From: Microbacterium oleivorans
Lineage (GTDB): Bacteria; Actinomycetota; Actinomycetes; Actinomycetales; Microbacteriaceae
Assembly: GCF_001691565.1 (NCBI RefSeq)
Contig: NZ_MAYO01000003.1
Span: 620,001-684,000, forward strand
Length of the DNA stretch: 64,000 nt
Direction: 5' to 3'
Shown here in pieces: positions 24,932 through 34,135 of this stretch (its first letter is position 1; the number at the start of each line of letters is the position of its first letter). The position numbers and the translations under genes were made by a program. Under the pieces are notes generated by a model, which was given only the letters and a program-made list of their open reading frames with translations, was not told the origin of the DNA and ran no database searches.

Positions 24932-27391
24932 TCACACCGAGCTGTAGGCGACGATCCCCCGCCGGACGGCGTCCAGAGCCTTCCGGGCCGTCACCGCCAC
25001 GTCGGCGTCCGCGACGATCGAGAGCTGGTCGAGCAGGTCGATCGTCTGCTTCGTCCAGCGCACGAAGTCACCGGCCGCCATGTCCGCCTCCGTGAGGGCG
25101 ACGTCGAGAGACGCGCCACGCGCCCAGGAGTTCATCGGCTGGGCGAGCCCCGTTGCGAGGGGCTCCGTGCCCGGCAGGCGGTGCTCCTGCTCCAGGTCGT
25201 CGAGACGACTCCAGAGGTCCTGCGTCTTGGTGAGCGCGTCGCGGAACGGTCCGCGAGGCAGCCGGAACTCCCCTGCTTCGTCCCGCCGGGGCTCGTACAC
25301 GAGGCACGACGCGAGGGCAGCGAGTCCCGCAGGGTCGAGGTCTCGCCACAGCCCCCGCCTAAGCGACTCTGCGACGAGCAGGTCCCGCTCACCGTAGATG
25401 CGGCGCATCGTCCGTCCGGCGTCCGTCAGAGCCGCGGCGCCGTCGTCGAAGGCGACGTAGTTCAGTTCCGCGAGCACGTCGATGATGCGGTCGAAGATCC
25501 GCGCAACGGTCCCCGTGCGGGTTTCGATGTCGCGTCGCGTGCGATCCGTCCGGCGCCTCAGCTTCCAGTACCGCTCGGCCCAGCGCGCGTGATTCTCGCG
25601 GTCCGGGCAGGAATGACACGGATGCCGCTGCATCCGACGCCGCAGCGATTCGATCTCGTTCTGACGCTGCTGACGGATGCGGGCGGGAGCAGTGCGGTCG
25701 GCTCTGTTGAGCTTCTCCGCGTCGCTGAGATCGCGACGGATGCCGGAGTATTCGGCGAAGTCCCCCCGATCGCACGTCATCGCCTTCTCGTAGCCGGCGA
25801 GGGAGGCCTCGGCATCCTTCACCTGACGAGCGAGCCCGACGACGGCGCGGTCCGCTTGGAACTGGGCGAACGAGGACTCGAGGATCTCGCGCGCCCGGTC
25901 CCGGCCGAACTGGTCGATCAGGTTGACCGCCATGTTGTAGGTCGGACGGAAGCTCGAGTTCAACGGATAGGTGCGACGGGACGCGAGAGCGGCGACGGCC
26001 TGCGGGTCGAGGGACTCGGTCCACTGGACGACCGCGTGGCCTTCGACGTCGATGCCTCGCCGGCCGGCGCGACCGGTCAGCTGCGTGTACTCGCCGGAGG
26101 TGATGGCGACGCGCGCCTCGCCGTTGAACTTCTCGAGCTTCTCGAGGACGACGGTACGCGCCGGCATGTTGATGCCGAGCGCGAGGGTCTCGGTCGCGAA
26201 GACCACCTTGACGAGCTTGCGGCGGAAGAGCTCTTCGACGACTTCCTTGAACGCAGGCAGCATGCCGGCGTGGTGCGCCGCGACGCCGCGTTCGAGATTC
26301 TCCCGCCACTCCCAGTAGCCGAGGACGGCGAGATCCTCGTCCTGCAACGGCTGCAGACGCTCGTCGATGATCGCTCGGATCTCGTCGCGTTCGGCAGTGT
26401 CGGTCAGCCGGACTCCCGCGCGGCGCACCTGCTGGACCGCGGCGTCGCATCCGACGCGGCTGAAGATGAAGAAGATCGCCGGCAGGAGGTTGGATCGCCC
26501 CAGCAGTTCGACCACCTGCGGCCGGTCCATCCGCTCGATCCGTGCCGCCGTCGACGGCCTGATCGCCCGCTTGCCGCCGCGGTAGGGCCGGCGTCGTTCC
26601 TGATCGCCTCCGGAGCGGTACTCCATCGCACGGCGGTTGTTCTCGTAGGTGGCTCCCTTCGGCGAGCGGATGCGCGTGAGCTCCTGATTGACCTGCGCGG
26701 TGGCAACGCCGGCGCGGTCGTCGAAGAGCGGCAAGAGGTCGCCGCGAACGAGGACGTGCTGCTCGAGCGGCACGGGGCGGGTCTCGGAGACGATGACGGC
26801 AGTGTCGCCGCGCACCGTGTCGAGCCAGTCGCCGAACTCCTCGGCGTTCGACACGGTGGCCGACAACGACACCAGCCGCACGGCGGGTGGCAGGTGCAGG
26901 ATGACTTCCTCCCACACCGGACCCCGGAACCGGTCGGCGAGGTAGTGCACCTCGTCCATGACGACGTACCGGAGCCCTCGGAGAGCGGGTGAGTCCGCGT
27001 ACAGCATGTTGCGGAGCACCTCGGTCGTCATCACCACGACGCGGGCGTTGCCGTTGATGTTCGTGTCGCCGGTGAGGAGACCGACCTCGTCCTCGCCGTA
27101 GACCTCCTGCAGCTCTCGGAACTTCTGGTTCGACAACGCCTTCATCGGCGTCGTGTAGAAGGCTTTGTCCCCCGGTTCGCGCATCGCGAGGTGGATCGCG
27201 AACTCGCCGACGATCGTCTTTCCGGCGCCCGTGGGCGCGGCGACGAGCACGCTCCGACCGTCTTCGAGCGCGTGACACCCCTCGACCTGGAACGGATCGA
27301 GGTCGAACTTCTGTGCGTCCGCGAACGACGCCGAGATCGGATGCCGACGGTCGGACGTCGCGCGTGCGTACCGTGCCGCGAAGTCGGTCAT
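24932..27391 (-). CDS. helY: Ski2/Mtr4-like DEAD/DEAH RNA helicase (HelY)
   Basis: Superfamily 2 helicase of 819 residues. Walker A is APTGAGKT (about 53-60), the Ia motif TTPMKALSNQKF, motif II MDEVHYLAD, motif III SLSATVSN, and motif VI QLTGRAGRRGID. A C-terminal rRNA-processing arch-like domain with MQRHPCHSCPDRENHARWAERY follows. It corresponds to mycobacterial HelY; actinobacterial members are thought to act in RNA metabolism. The ATG overlaps the tatC stop by 4 nt, a conserved arrangement. Confidence 0.93.
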   Translation of the reverse strand: MTDFAARYARATSDRRHPISASFADAQKFDLDPFQVEGCHALEDGRSVLVAAPTGAGKTIVGEFAIHLAMREPGDKAFYTTPMKALSNQKFRELQEVYGEDEVGLLTGDTNINGNARVVVMTTEVLRNMLYADSPALRGLRYVVMDEVHYLADRFRGPVWEEVILHLPPAVRLVSLSATVSNAEEFGDWLDTVRGDTAVIVSETRPVPLEQHVLVRGDLLPLFDDRAGVATAQVNQELTRIRSPKGATYENNRRAMEYRSGGDQERRRPYRGGKRAIRPSTAARIERMDRPQVVELLGRSNLLPAIFFIFSRVGCDAAVQQVRRAGVRLTDTAERDEIRAIIDERLQPLQDEDLAVLGYWEWRENLERGVAAHHAGMLPAFKEVVEELFRRKLVKVVFATETLALGINMPARTVVLEKLEKFNGEARVAITSGEYTQLTGRAGRRGIDVEGHAVVQWTESLDPQAVAALASRRTYPLNSSFRPTYNMAVNLIDQFGRDRAREILESSFAQFQADRAVVGLARQVKDAEASLAGYEKAMTCDRGDFAEYSGIRRDLSDAEKLNRADRTAPARIRQQRQNEIESLRRRMQRHPCHSCPDRENHARWAERYWKLRRRTDRTRRDIETRTGTVARIFDRIIDVLAELNYVAFDDGAAALTDAGRTMRRIYGERDLLVAESLRRGLWRDLDPAGLAALASCLVYEPRRDEAGEFRLPRGPFRDALTKTQDLWSRLDDLEQEHRLPGTEPLATGLAQPMNSWARGASLDVALTEADMAAGDFVRWTKQTIDLLDQLSIVADADVAVTARKALDAVRRGIVAYSSV

Positions 27392-28200
27392 GCGATCGAG
27401 CCGAGGAGCTCAGTCTCGCGCTTGCGCTTGCGGCGGTCGAACAGCATCGACAGGCCCGCTGCAGCGAAGAAGAGGACCGTGAGGATCGCGGCCAGGATGA
27501 GCATGCTGACGACGTCAGCGGAGGGCGTCGCCGCTCCGGCGAACACCGTCGCGATCACGATCGCCACTCGCCAGCCCTTCATGATCTCCCGCCCCGTCAT
27601 AACACCGGCCAGGTTGAGCGCCACGAGGAAGACGGGCGTCACGTAGGAGACGCCGACGACGATCAGAAGCTTGAAGACGAAGTCGTAGTAGTACTTCGCG
27701 TCGTAGAAATTCGAGGCACCATCCGGCGTGAAGCCGGCCATGAGCTCGACCAGGTGAGGGAGGATCAGCCACCCTGTGAACGCGCCGGCGAAGAACAACG
27801 GAACGGCTGCCGCGACGAAACCGATCGTGTAGCGGACTTCCTTGCGGGTCAGGCCCGGCATGAGGAAAGCCCAGATCTGCCAGAGCCAGACCGGGGCGGA
27901 GATGAGAAGACCGACGGCGAAAGCGATCCGGATGCGGAGGTCGAACGCGGAGGTGACCGTCGCGAACATGAGGGTGACGGCGTTCTCTTGGCCGCGTTCC
28001 TCTGCCACGACCCGGATGGGTTCGGTGATCGCCCAGATGATCGCATCACCGAGTGCGAAGGAGACGATCATCCCGACGACGAGCGCCACCGCGGCGATGA
28101 TGAGCCGCTTGCGGAATTCGCGGAGATGGTCGCCGAGCGACATCCGCTTGTCCCGGAGAGGGGCGTCGTCGGTGGCGGCGTCCCGATCGGTCGTCGTCAC
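27388..28200 (-). CDS. tatC: Twin-arginine translocase subunit TatC
   Basis: Six-helix membrane receptor for Tat signal peptides, which exports folded proteins together with TatA. The product has 270 residues. The N-terminal MSLGDHLREFRKRL is the conserved TatC start, and FLMPGLTRKEVRYT contains the invariant loop. A GTG at 28200 is given because it lies 4 nt after tatA; an in-frame ATG at codon 20 (MSLGDHLREF) is a credible alternative. No TatB is adjacent. Confidence 0.95.
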   Translation of the reverse strand: MTTTDRDAATDDAPLRDKRMSLGDHLREFRKRLIIAAVALVVGMIVSFALGDAIIWAITEPIRVVAEERGQENAVTLMFATVTSAFDLRIRIAFAVGLLISAPVWLWQIWAFLMPGLTRKEVRYTIGFVAAAVPLFFAGAFTGWLILPHLVELMAGFTPDGASNFYDAKYYYDFVFKLLIVVGVSYVTPVFLVALNLAGVMTGREIMKGWRVAIVIATVFAGAATPSADVVSMLILAAILTVLFFAAAGLSMLFDRRKRKRETELLGSIA

Positions 28201-28204
28201 CGCG

Positions 28205-28462
28205 TCAGGAAGAGGTGGGGCCCTGCGACGGGCCCTGCGCGGGCGGAGGCGTCAGGCCGGTCACCGGCGTCGGCGCCTGAGGCTGCTGATGGGTCGGCGT
28301 CTCGGCCGTACCGTCCTCTTCCTTCATCGCCTTCATCTCACCCTTGAACACACGGGCGGACTGGCCGACGCTCCGCGCGAGCGCGGGCAGCTTCGCCGCT
28401 CCGAAGAGCAGCAGGATCACCAACAGAACGACGATCAGGTGCCATCCTTGCAAGCCGGCCAT
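28205..28462 (-). CDS. tatA: Sec-independent translocase TatA
   Basis: Pore-forming Tat subunit of 85 residues. It has one N-terminal helix (GWHLIVVLLVILLLFGAAKLPALARSVG), the conserved FG-x-x-KLP hinge, an amphipathic helix to about residue 47, and a Pro/Gln-rich tail. GAGGAG lies upstream of ATG 28462. Cotranscribed with tatC. Confidence 0.96.
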   Translation of the reverse strand: MAGLQGWHLIVVLLVILLLFGAAKLPALARSVGQSARVFKGEMKAMKEEDGTAETPTHQQPQAPTPVTGLTPPPAQGPSQGPTSS

Positions 28463-28485
28463 GTCGAACTCCTCGGGGTCGGGGT

Positions 28486-28514
28486 TTCACCTCAGTCTAA
28501 CCGCCTCAGGTGAA
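28486..28514. promoter_or_regulatory. Inverted repeat TTCACCT-N15-AGGTGAA around the tatA -10
   Basis: The 7-bp arms at 28486-28492 and 28508-28514 enclose TAGACT read on the minus strand (28499-28494), a good -10 for tatA. The arrangement suits either an operator or a hairpin closing the pafC side. Which gene is affected cannot be told. Confidence 0.35.
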
Positions 28515-28523
28515 CAGAGACCC

Positions 28524-29483
28524 TCAGCTGTACTGGGCGAGCCCGGCATCCGCCCAGGCGCGCGCAGCCTCTCGTGCCGATGCGGGTGAGACGATCTCGA
28601 CGTCACCCCCGAGCCGCGCCGCGAGCCGCTTGAGACTGCGCTCATCACCGACCCGGAGGCTCACGGTGCGGAACTCGCCCTTGCCGCGCACCACGGCGCG
28701 CGCCGCGAACTCGCCGAGAAGAGGCACGACGTCCTTGCGACACCGGAGCTCGACGACCACGTCGGTCTCACCCGGTTCGAACAGTCCGGGCAACGCGTCT
28801 GACTGATGGGTGCTCGGGATGTCGGTGAGCACCACATCCGACACGCGATCGAGGTGGAAAGTACGGATCGCCTGACGCAGGTGACACCATCCCTGGAGAT
28901 ACCACTGGCCGTCGGCGATGTGGACCTTGACGGGGTCGACGGTGCGCGTCGTCACGGGCGCGTCGGGGGCGCGGTACGCGAAGGACACCGCCACCCCTCG
29001 CTGCACGGCCTCGGCTACGGTCGTTCGCACGTCGTCGACGACCGGTGTCGCGACGATGACCTCCGCGGGTGCGCTCGATGCTCCCGCGGCGAGCTTCGCC
29101 AGGAGCCCCTGGACGACACCGCTGTCCCCGACACCCGGAAGACTCGCCGCCATCTGCAGGCCGGCGAGCAACGCCGCCGCCTCGCGGGCGGTGAGCCGCG
29201 GGGTCCGCTCGAGTCCGACAGCGTTGGTGATGGAGATCGTGTCCTGCTCGTCGAGGAGGTCCCAGTCGATGTCGAAGAGATCGTTCGCCATCTGCCAGAA
29301 ACCGCCGTCGCCGGGAAGCCCGATCACCGTCAGCTTCTCGACCATCGACCGCATCTCCGCCGGCTCGACGTCGAAGTCGCGCGCCGCATCGACGACGGTG
29401 ACCTCACCCTTGGAGATCAGGTAGGGAACGAGCTGCAGGATGAGGGAGGCGCGATCGGTCGCGACCAGCGGTTGCGCCCTCAT
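28524..29483 (-). CDS. pafC: WYL-domain transcriptional regulator PafC
   Basis: Product of 319 residues: an N-terminal helix-turn-helix region (LVPYLISKGEVTVVDAARDFDVEPAEMRSMVEKL), a WYL ligand-sensing domain in the second half (DPVKVHIADGQWYLQGWCHLRQAIRTFHLDRVSDV) and a WCX extension. In mycobacteria PafB and PafC form a heterodimer that activates the LexA-independent DNA damage response. The start overlaps the pafB stop by 4 nt. Confidence 0.92.
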   Translation of the reverse strand: MRAQPLVATDRASLILQLVPYLISKGEVTVVDAARDFDVEPAEMRSMVEKLTVIGLPGDGGFWQMANDLFDIDWDLLDEQDTISITNAVGLERTPRLTAREAAALLAGLQMAASLPGVGDSGVVQGLLAKLAAGASSAPAEVIVATPVVDDVRTTVAEAVQRGVAVSFAYRAPDAPVTTRTVDPVKVHIADGQWYLQGWCHLRQAIRTFHLDRVSDVVLTDIPSTHQSDALPGLFEPGETDVVVELRCRKDVVPLLGEFAARAVVRGKGEFRTVSLRVGDERSLKRLAARLGGDVEIVSPASAREAARAWADAGLAQYS

Positions 29484-30478
29484 CCGCCTGCCTCCGTGTG
29501 CAGGTCACGTGCGCGACGCAATCGCGCCGCGACCACTTCGGCGAGTTCGGGCGGGTCGATCACACGCACCTCGGGACCGTAGGACGCGAGTTCATCGGCG
29601 AAGATCTGGGCGTCGACGTAGGGGACGAGGCATCCGGTGTCGTCTTCGCCCACGGCGCGACGATGAAGACGCAGGACCGCCTCGGTGCCCGGCTCCACCT
29701 GCAGTCGCGCCTGCTGCCTGTCGGCGACGGCCCGGAGCCCCGCGAGCGCCTTCTCGCCCGCTCCTTCGCGAAGCGCCAGATCGAACGACGTCCGCGTGAC
29801 GACGACGTCCGATGCGATGCGCGAGAGCAGGAACGTCCGCTCGGCGTCCTGGCGCGCATCGAACCCGTAGACGTGCCATCGCCCGTCGTACTCGACGAGC
29901 GCCCACGGCTGCACGCGCCGACGATGAGCGGCATCCGACCCGCCCTTGATGTAGTCGAACTCGACCACGCGCGCCTGTTCGATCGCACGCTGCAGCGGGG
30001 CGAAAGACGGCTCGCGCAAGCTGATGCGCGGCGCGTATCCGATGATCGGCGCGTCGACCTCGATGCCGAGAGCCTGGATCTTGCGCAGTCCGCTGCGCGC
30101 GGACGCCGACATGGACGTCTCCCCCCAGACTCCGCTGGCGAGATTGAGGACGGCGATCTCGGCTGGAGTGAAGTCGATGTCCACCGGAAGCGAGTACTCC
30201 GATGTGGGGACCCGGTACCGGGCCTCACGGAGATCGTCGGGATCGGCATAGTCGCCGATGGTCTCGATGGGCACACCGAGGGAACGCAGACTGTCCTTGT
30301 CGCGTTCGAACATCTTCTCGAGTGCATCCTTCGACGCACCCGCAGCACCCTGCTCCCGGTAACCCGAGACCGAGGAGAGGATCGTGTCCTTCGTCAGGCC
30401 CTGTTCCGTGGCCAGCAGGGCGACGACGAGGTTGACGAGTCGTTCCTCGGGCGCGCTGCGGAGCGGTTCAGTGGGCAC
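29480..30478 (-). CDS. pafB: WYL-domain transcriptional regulator PafB
   Basis: Product of 332 residues. It has an N-terminal winged helix (RLVNLVVALLATEQGLTKDTI), the central WYL domain (RRRVQPWALVEYDGRWHVYGFDARQDAERTFLLSRI) and a C-terminal WCX domain. Partner of PafC. GTG 30478 gives the MPTEPLRSAPEERLVNLV start usual for PafB. Despite the name, PafBC is not needed for pupylation itself; it controls DNA repair genes (known from Mycobacterium). Confidence 0.92.
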   Translation of the reverse strand: MPTEPLRSAPEERLVNLVVALLATEQGLTKDTILSSVSGYREQGAAGASKDALEKMFERDKDSLRSLGVPIETIGDYADPDDLREARYRVPTSEYSLPVDIDFTPAEIAVLNLASGVWGETSMSASARSGLRKIQALGIEVDAPIIGYAPRISLREPSFAPLQRAIEQARVVEFDYIKGGSDAAHRRRVQPWALVEYDGRWHVYGFDARQDAERTFLLSRIASDVVVTRTSFDLALREGAGEKALAGLRAVADRQQARLQVEPGTEAVLRLHRRAVGEDDTGCLVPYVDAQIFADELASYGPEVRVIDPPELAEVVAARLRRARDLHTEAGG

Positions 30479-30522
30479 ACGGCAATCCTAGGCGCGGAGC
30501 CGCCATGCGGCCCCGCCCGGAC

Positions 30523-31488
30523 TCACTGTGTCGCGCTCTGCGCGTCCTCACTGGTGTCGATCCCGAGGATGTCGATCACGAAGACGAGGGTCGATTTGGC
30601 CGGGATGGTTCCCGAGCTCTGGTCGCCGTATCCGAGGCTCGGCGGGATGACGACGAGCACCTGCGAACCCACCGTCTGGCCTTCCAGCGCGTCCGCGAAC
30701 CCCTTGACGACGTTCTTCATCGAGAGGGTGACCGGCGAGCCCTTCTCCCACGTCGAATCGAACACCTCTCCGGTCTTCCAGAGAACCCCGGTGTACTGCA
30801 GTCGGGGGGTGGAGTCGGCGGTGATCTTCTCGCCGTCGCCCTTCTTCAGGGTCTTGACGACCAGGTCCTTCGGCGGGGCCGCATCGGGGACGATGATTCC
30901 GGGAGTGCCGTCCGGTGCCAGGACCACGGTCGGGACGTTGCTGCCGTCGACGTACTGAGGAACGCCGTTCGCCGCCGGGAGGAACACCGTGTTCACGTCG
31001 ACGACGAGGACCACGGATGCACTCTCGGGCAGCCGGGCCTGCTCCGCGAACGCCGGGTTGACGTCCTTCGCGGGCATCGCCGTGACGACGCGCGCACCGG
31101 GCCGGGCGCAGTCCAGGGCCTTCCCGATGGTCGGGAAGGACTGCTCGAGGACGCTCAGCTGGATGAGCTTGGTGGGCGCCGAGAGGATCGTCTGGCCCGT
31201 CGCCCCGTTCAGCAGCGTGAGGCCGAGCTGCACGTCCTGCTTGCTGGTCGTGATCGGCGTGCCCTCACCCTTGGCGAGATCGGTGTACGAGGTCTTCGTG
31301 ACGTAGACCGGATCGGTCGTCTTCGCCGTCGGCGATCCCTGCGCACCCGAGACGTCAACGAGGTCGAGCGAGGACGCGGGCGCGGTCACGCGCTCGCAAC
31401 CGCCGTCTGCGGGACCGGTCGGGGCGCACCCGACGAGGGCCAGGGCGGTCAGGCCGATAACGGCCACGGCAGCGGGGATCTGACGCAT
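30523..31488 (-). CDS. FKBP-type peptidyl-prolyl isomerase lipoprotein
   Basis: Exported lipoprotein of 321 residues, lipobox ALVGC with lipidated Cys21. The C-terminal 110 residues are an FKBP domain (LQYTGVLWKTGEVFDSTWEKGSPVTLSM, FADALEGQTVGSQVLVVIPPSLGYG). The preceding 190 residues look like a second, degenerate FKBP-like unit, so two tandem domains are likely. It probably assists folding outside the membrane, consistent with adjacent Tat genes. Stop of trmI is 4 bp upstream. Confidence 0.9.
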   Translation of the reverse strand: MRQIPAAVAVIGLTALALVGCAPTGPADGGCERVTAPASSLDLVDVSGAQGSPTAKTTDPVYVTKTSYTDLAKGEGTPITTSKQDVQLGLTLLNGATGQTILSAPTKLIQLSVLEQSFPTIGKALDCARPGARVVTAMPAKDVNPAFAEQARLPESASVVLVVDVNTVFLPAANGVPQYVDGSNVPTVVLAPDGTPGIIVPDAAPPKDLVVKTLKKGDGEKITADSTPRLQYTGVLWKTGEVFDSTWEKGSPVTLSMKNVVKGFADALEGQTVGSQVLVVIPPSLGYGDQSSGTIPAKSTLVFVIDILGIDTSEDAQSATQ

Positions 31489-31492
31489 TGGT

Positions 31493-32506
31493 TCAGTCTA
31501 CGGTCTCGTCGGAGCGATCCTCGGCAGCCTGACGCGCACCCTCCACGGCGCGTTGCGCGTCGCGCACGCGCTTGCGGAGATTCTTGTCGGTGATCTCGCG
31601 GTCCCCTACCGCGCCGGGAGTCCAGGCCTCGACGTCCTCATCCGCATAGGACGGCTTCTTGAGCGCACGTTTGCGGACGTCCGGCGGCATCGCGCCGGGT
31701 GCGAGGCGTCGAGCCGTGAGCAGGAACCCGGTGTGGGCGACCATGCGGTGGTCGGGGCGCACGGCGAGCCCTTCGACGTGCCATCCGCGCACCATCGTCT
31801 CGGTCGCCTCGGGCTCGGTGAACAGCCCCGAATGCCTGATGTACTCCGCGACACGGCTGAGCTGCGTCGCCGTCGCGATGTAGCAGAGGACGACGCCGCC
31901 GGGCGTCAGCGCTTCGGCGACGACGTCGATGCACTCCCACGGCGCCAGCATGTCGAGCACGACGCGATCGACGCTGCCCGGCTCGGTGGCCTCCGGGAGC
32001 TTCTCCCCCAGATCTCCGACGACGACCTGCCACGATTCCGGGTAGTGCCCCAGAAAGGTCTCGACGTTCGCCTCGGCGACCTCCGAGAACTCCTCGCGCC
32101 GCTCGAAGGAGAGCAGACGCCCGGACGGACCGATCGCACGGAGCAGCCACAGCGAGAGCGCGCCCGATCCGACACCGGCCTCGACGACGGTGGCGCCGGG
32201 GAAGATGTCGGCGGAGGCGAGGATCTGCGCGGCATCCTTCGGGTAGACGATGGCCGCACCGCGAGGCATCGACATGACGAAGTCGCGGAGCAGGGGCCGC
32301 AGCGCCAGGTACTCGTGGCCGCCGCTGTTGACGACGACCGATCCGTCGGGCTGACCGATGATCCCCTCGTGGCGGAGTACGCCGTGGTGCGTGTGCAGCT
32401 CGCCGCCCTCGCGGAGGGTGACCGTGTGCAGTCGACCCTTCGGGCCCGTCAGCTGCACGCGGTCTCCGACGCGGAACGGTCCGCTCGGACGCAGATCGGC
32501 GGTCAT
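31493..32506 (-). CDS. trmI: tRNA (adenine-N1-)-methyltransferase TrmI (m1A58)
   Basis: AdoMet-dependent enzyme that makes 1-methyladenosine 58 in the tRNA T-loop. The 337-residue product has the N-terminal FRVGDRVQLTGPKGRLHTVTL domain, the AdoMet motif VVEAGVGSGALSLWLLRAIG and the acidic end of motif IV (DMLAPWE). The C-terminal 50 residues are a charged extension. The ATG overlaps the HAD gene stop (ATGA). In many actinobacteria the next genes are the Mpa/Dop/Pup/PafA set; here they are not. Confidence 0.94.
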   Translation of the reverse strand: MTADLRPSGPFRVGDRVQLTGPKGRLHTVTLREGGELHTHHGVLRHEGIIGQPDGSVVVNSGGHEYLALRPLLRDFVMSMPRGAAIVYPKDAAQILASADIFPGATVVEAGVGSGALSLWLLRAIGPSGRLLSFERREEFSEVAEANVETFLGHYPESWQVVVGDLGEKLPEATEPGSVDRVVLDMLAPWECIDVVAEALTPGGVVLCYIATATQLSRVAEYIRHSGLFTEPEATETMVRGWHVEGLAVRPDHRMVAHTGFLLTARRLAPGAMPPDVRKRALKKPSYADEDVEAWTPGAVGDREITDKNLRKRVRDAQRAVEGARQAAEDRSDETVD

Positions 32507-33183
32507 GCCCCGACCCCCTGCCGCACGCGGGCGAGCACCGCGGCGACGTCGGCCACCGTCCGGCCTTCGAGCGTCGGCCAGAGCTCGTGCGCGCCGACCT
32601 CGTCGAGGGAGACCATGTGCGGGATGCCGACGGTCGCCGCGCCGGCGGCGATCGCCGAACGTGCGCCGGTGATCGAGTCCTCGAAGGCGACCGTGTCGCC
32701 GGGGTCCACGCCCAGTGCCGCGCAGGCCTGCAGGTAGGGGTCCGGATGCGGCTTGGGGCGCGCGACCTCGTCGCCCCCGATGACGACGTCGAACGCCTCG
32801 AAATCGATGAGCTCTGTGATGCTCCGCGCCATGCGGCTCATCGACATCGTCACGAGGGCGGTCGGGATCCCGGCGTCGCGCAGTCCGCGCAGCAGTTCGC
32901 GCGCGCCGGGACGGAAGGGCACGCCCTCCTCGCGCAACTGGCGCATGACCTCGTCGGTCAGGTGGGCGACGATCTCATGGACCTCCATGCGGACACCGGC
33001 GCCCTGCAGGATGCGAGCGGCGTCCTCGAGACCGAGTCCGACCATCCCCAGACCGTCCTCGTGGGTCCAGGTGCCGCCGAACCGCTCGACGAGCGGGGTC
33101 TCGGCGGCCATCCAGTACGGCTCGGTGTCGACGAGGGTGCCGTCCATGTCCCAGAGGACTGCGGCGGGGAGGGGGGAAGTCAC
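32503..33183 (-). CDS. HAD-superfamily hydrolase (beta-phosphoglucomutase-like)
   Basis: Phosphatase or mutase of 226 residues. The nucleophile motif is WD12-MD14-GTLVDTE; motif II is ALVTMSMS, motif III RPKPHPDPY, motif IV FEDSITGARSAIAAGA. The helical cap between residues 20 and 85 places it in subclass I. The substrate is unknown. GTG start 33183. First gene of the cluster that runs to helY. Confidence 0.9.
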   Translation of the reverse strand: MTSPLPAAVLWDMDGTLVDTEPYWMAAETPLVERFGGTWTHEDGLGMVGLGLEDAARILQGAGVRMEVHEIVAHLTDEVMRQLREEGVPFRPGARELLRGLRDAGIPTALVTMSMSRMARSITELIDFEAFDVVIGGDEVARPKPHPDPYLQACAALGVDPGDTVAFEDSITGARSAIAAGAATVGIPHMVSLDEVGAHELWPTLEGRTVADVAAVLARVRQGVGA

Positions 33184-33261
33184 CGGTCAATGCTACGCGA
33201 GGGCATCCGCCCGCCCCGTGGGCAGCGGCGTATCGTGGGGGTACCGACAGAGAGGACGTCC

Positions 33262-34125
33262 GTGCAGGGACTGGGACAGCGGGTGCTCGTGATCGCCGTC
33301 GACGGCTGGAACGATGCCGGAGAGGCGGCGACCGCCGCGGCCTCTCAGCTGCGGACGGCGGGGACGTTCGAGAAGGTGTTCGGTGTCGACCCGGAGCTGT
33401 ACTTCGACTACCAGTACACGCGGCCGCAGATGCAGCTGGATGCCGACGGCTCCCGTCGCCTGGTCTGGCCCGACGCGACGCTCTGGCGGCCGGTGGCCCC
33501 CCGGGAGGACGGACCCGATCTCTGGCTCCTGACGGGAACCGAACCGGCGCGCGCCTGGCAGGCGTTCTCGGCCGAGTTCATCGATGCCGCCCTCCGCGAG
33601 GACATCACCGGCATCGTCGCCCTCGGCTCGATGATGAGCGACGTCCCCCACACCCGCCCGATCTCGGTGTTCGCCGGTTCCGAGAACGAGGACCTCCGCT
33701 CATCGCTCGGACTCGAGCGATCGACGTACGAAGGCCCCGTGGGCATCCTGTCCGCGCTCGCCGCCGCGGGCGAGGCCGCCGGCATCCCTACCGCCGGGCT
33801 CTGGGCGAGCATCCCCCACTACGTCGCCGGCCACACGCCGTCGCCGAAGGCGACGCTGGCCCTCCTCGACAAGCTCGAGGAGATCACCGGCACCACGGTC
33901 ACGCGCGGCAGCCTGCCCGCGGACGCCCTCGCCTGGGAGGCGTCGGTGGATGCGGCCGCCGCCGACGACGAGGAGATGACGGAGTACATCCGCCAGCTCG
34001 AGACCGCGCGCGACGCCTGGGACTCACCCGAAGCATCCGGCGACGCGATCGCGCAGGAGTTCGAGCGCTACCTCCGCCGACGGGGCGACGGCCCGCGCGG
34101 GCCGAAGGACGACCCGCGCCGCTGA
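33262..34125 (+). CDS. PAC2 family protein
   Basis: Product of 287 residues matching the PAC2 (proteasome assembly chaperone 2-like) family: VLVIAVDGWNDAGEAATAAASQL at the start, VALGSMMSDVPHTRPISVFAGSEN and GILSALAAAGEAAGIPTAGLWASIPHYVAGHTPSPKATLALL. The family is common in actinobacteria and its role is unknown; a proteasome role is by name only. GTG 33262 follows AGAGGA. Divergent from the HAD gene. Confidence 0.88.
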   Translation: MQGLGQRVLVIAVDGWNDAGEAATAAASQLRTAGTFEKVFGVDPELYFDYQYTRPQMQLDADGSRRLVWPDATLWRPVAPREDGPDLWLLTGTEPARAWQAFSAEFIDAALREDITGIVALGSMMSDVPHTRPISVFAGSENEDLRSSLGLERSTYEGPVGILSALAAAGEAAGIPTAGLWASIPHYVAGHTPSPKATLALLDKLEEITGTTVTRGSLPADALAWEASVDAAAADDEEMTEYIRQLETARDAWDSPEASGDAIAQEFERYLRRRGDGPRGPKDDPRR

Positions 34126-34135
34126 CGGCCCCGGC

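Noticed and set aside
25181-26992. A 603-codon open frame opposite helY
   Set aside because: Shadow of a complete HelY; no start region, no domain.
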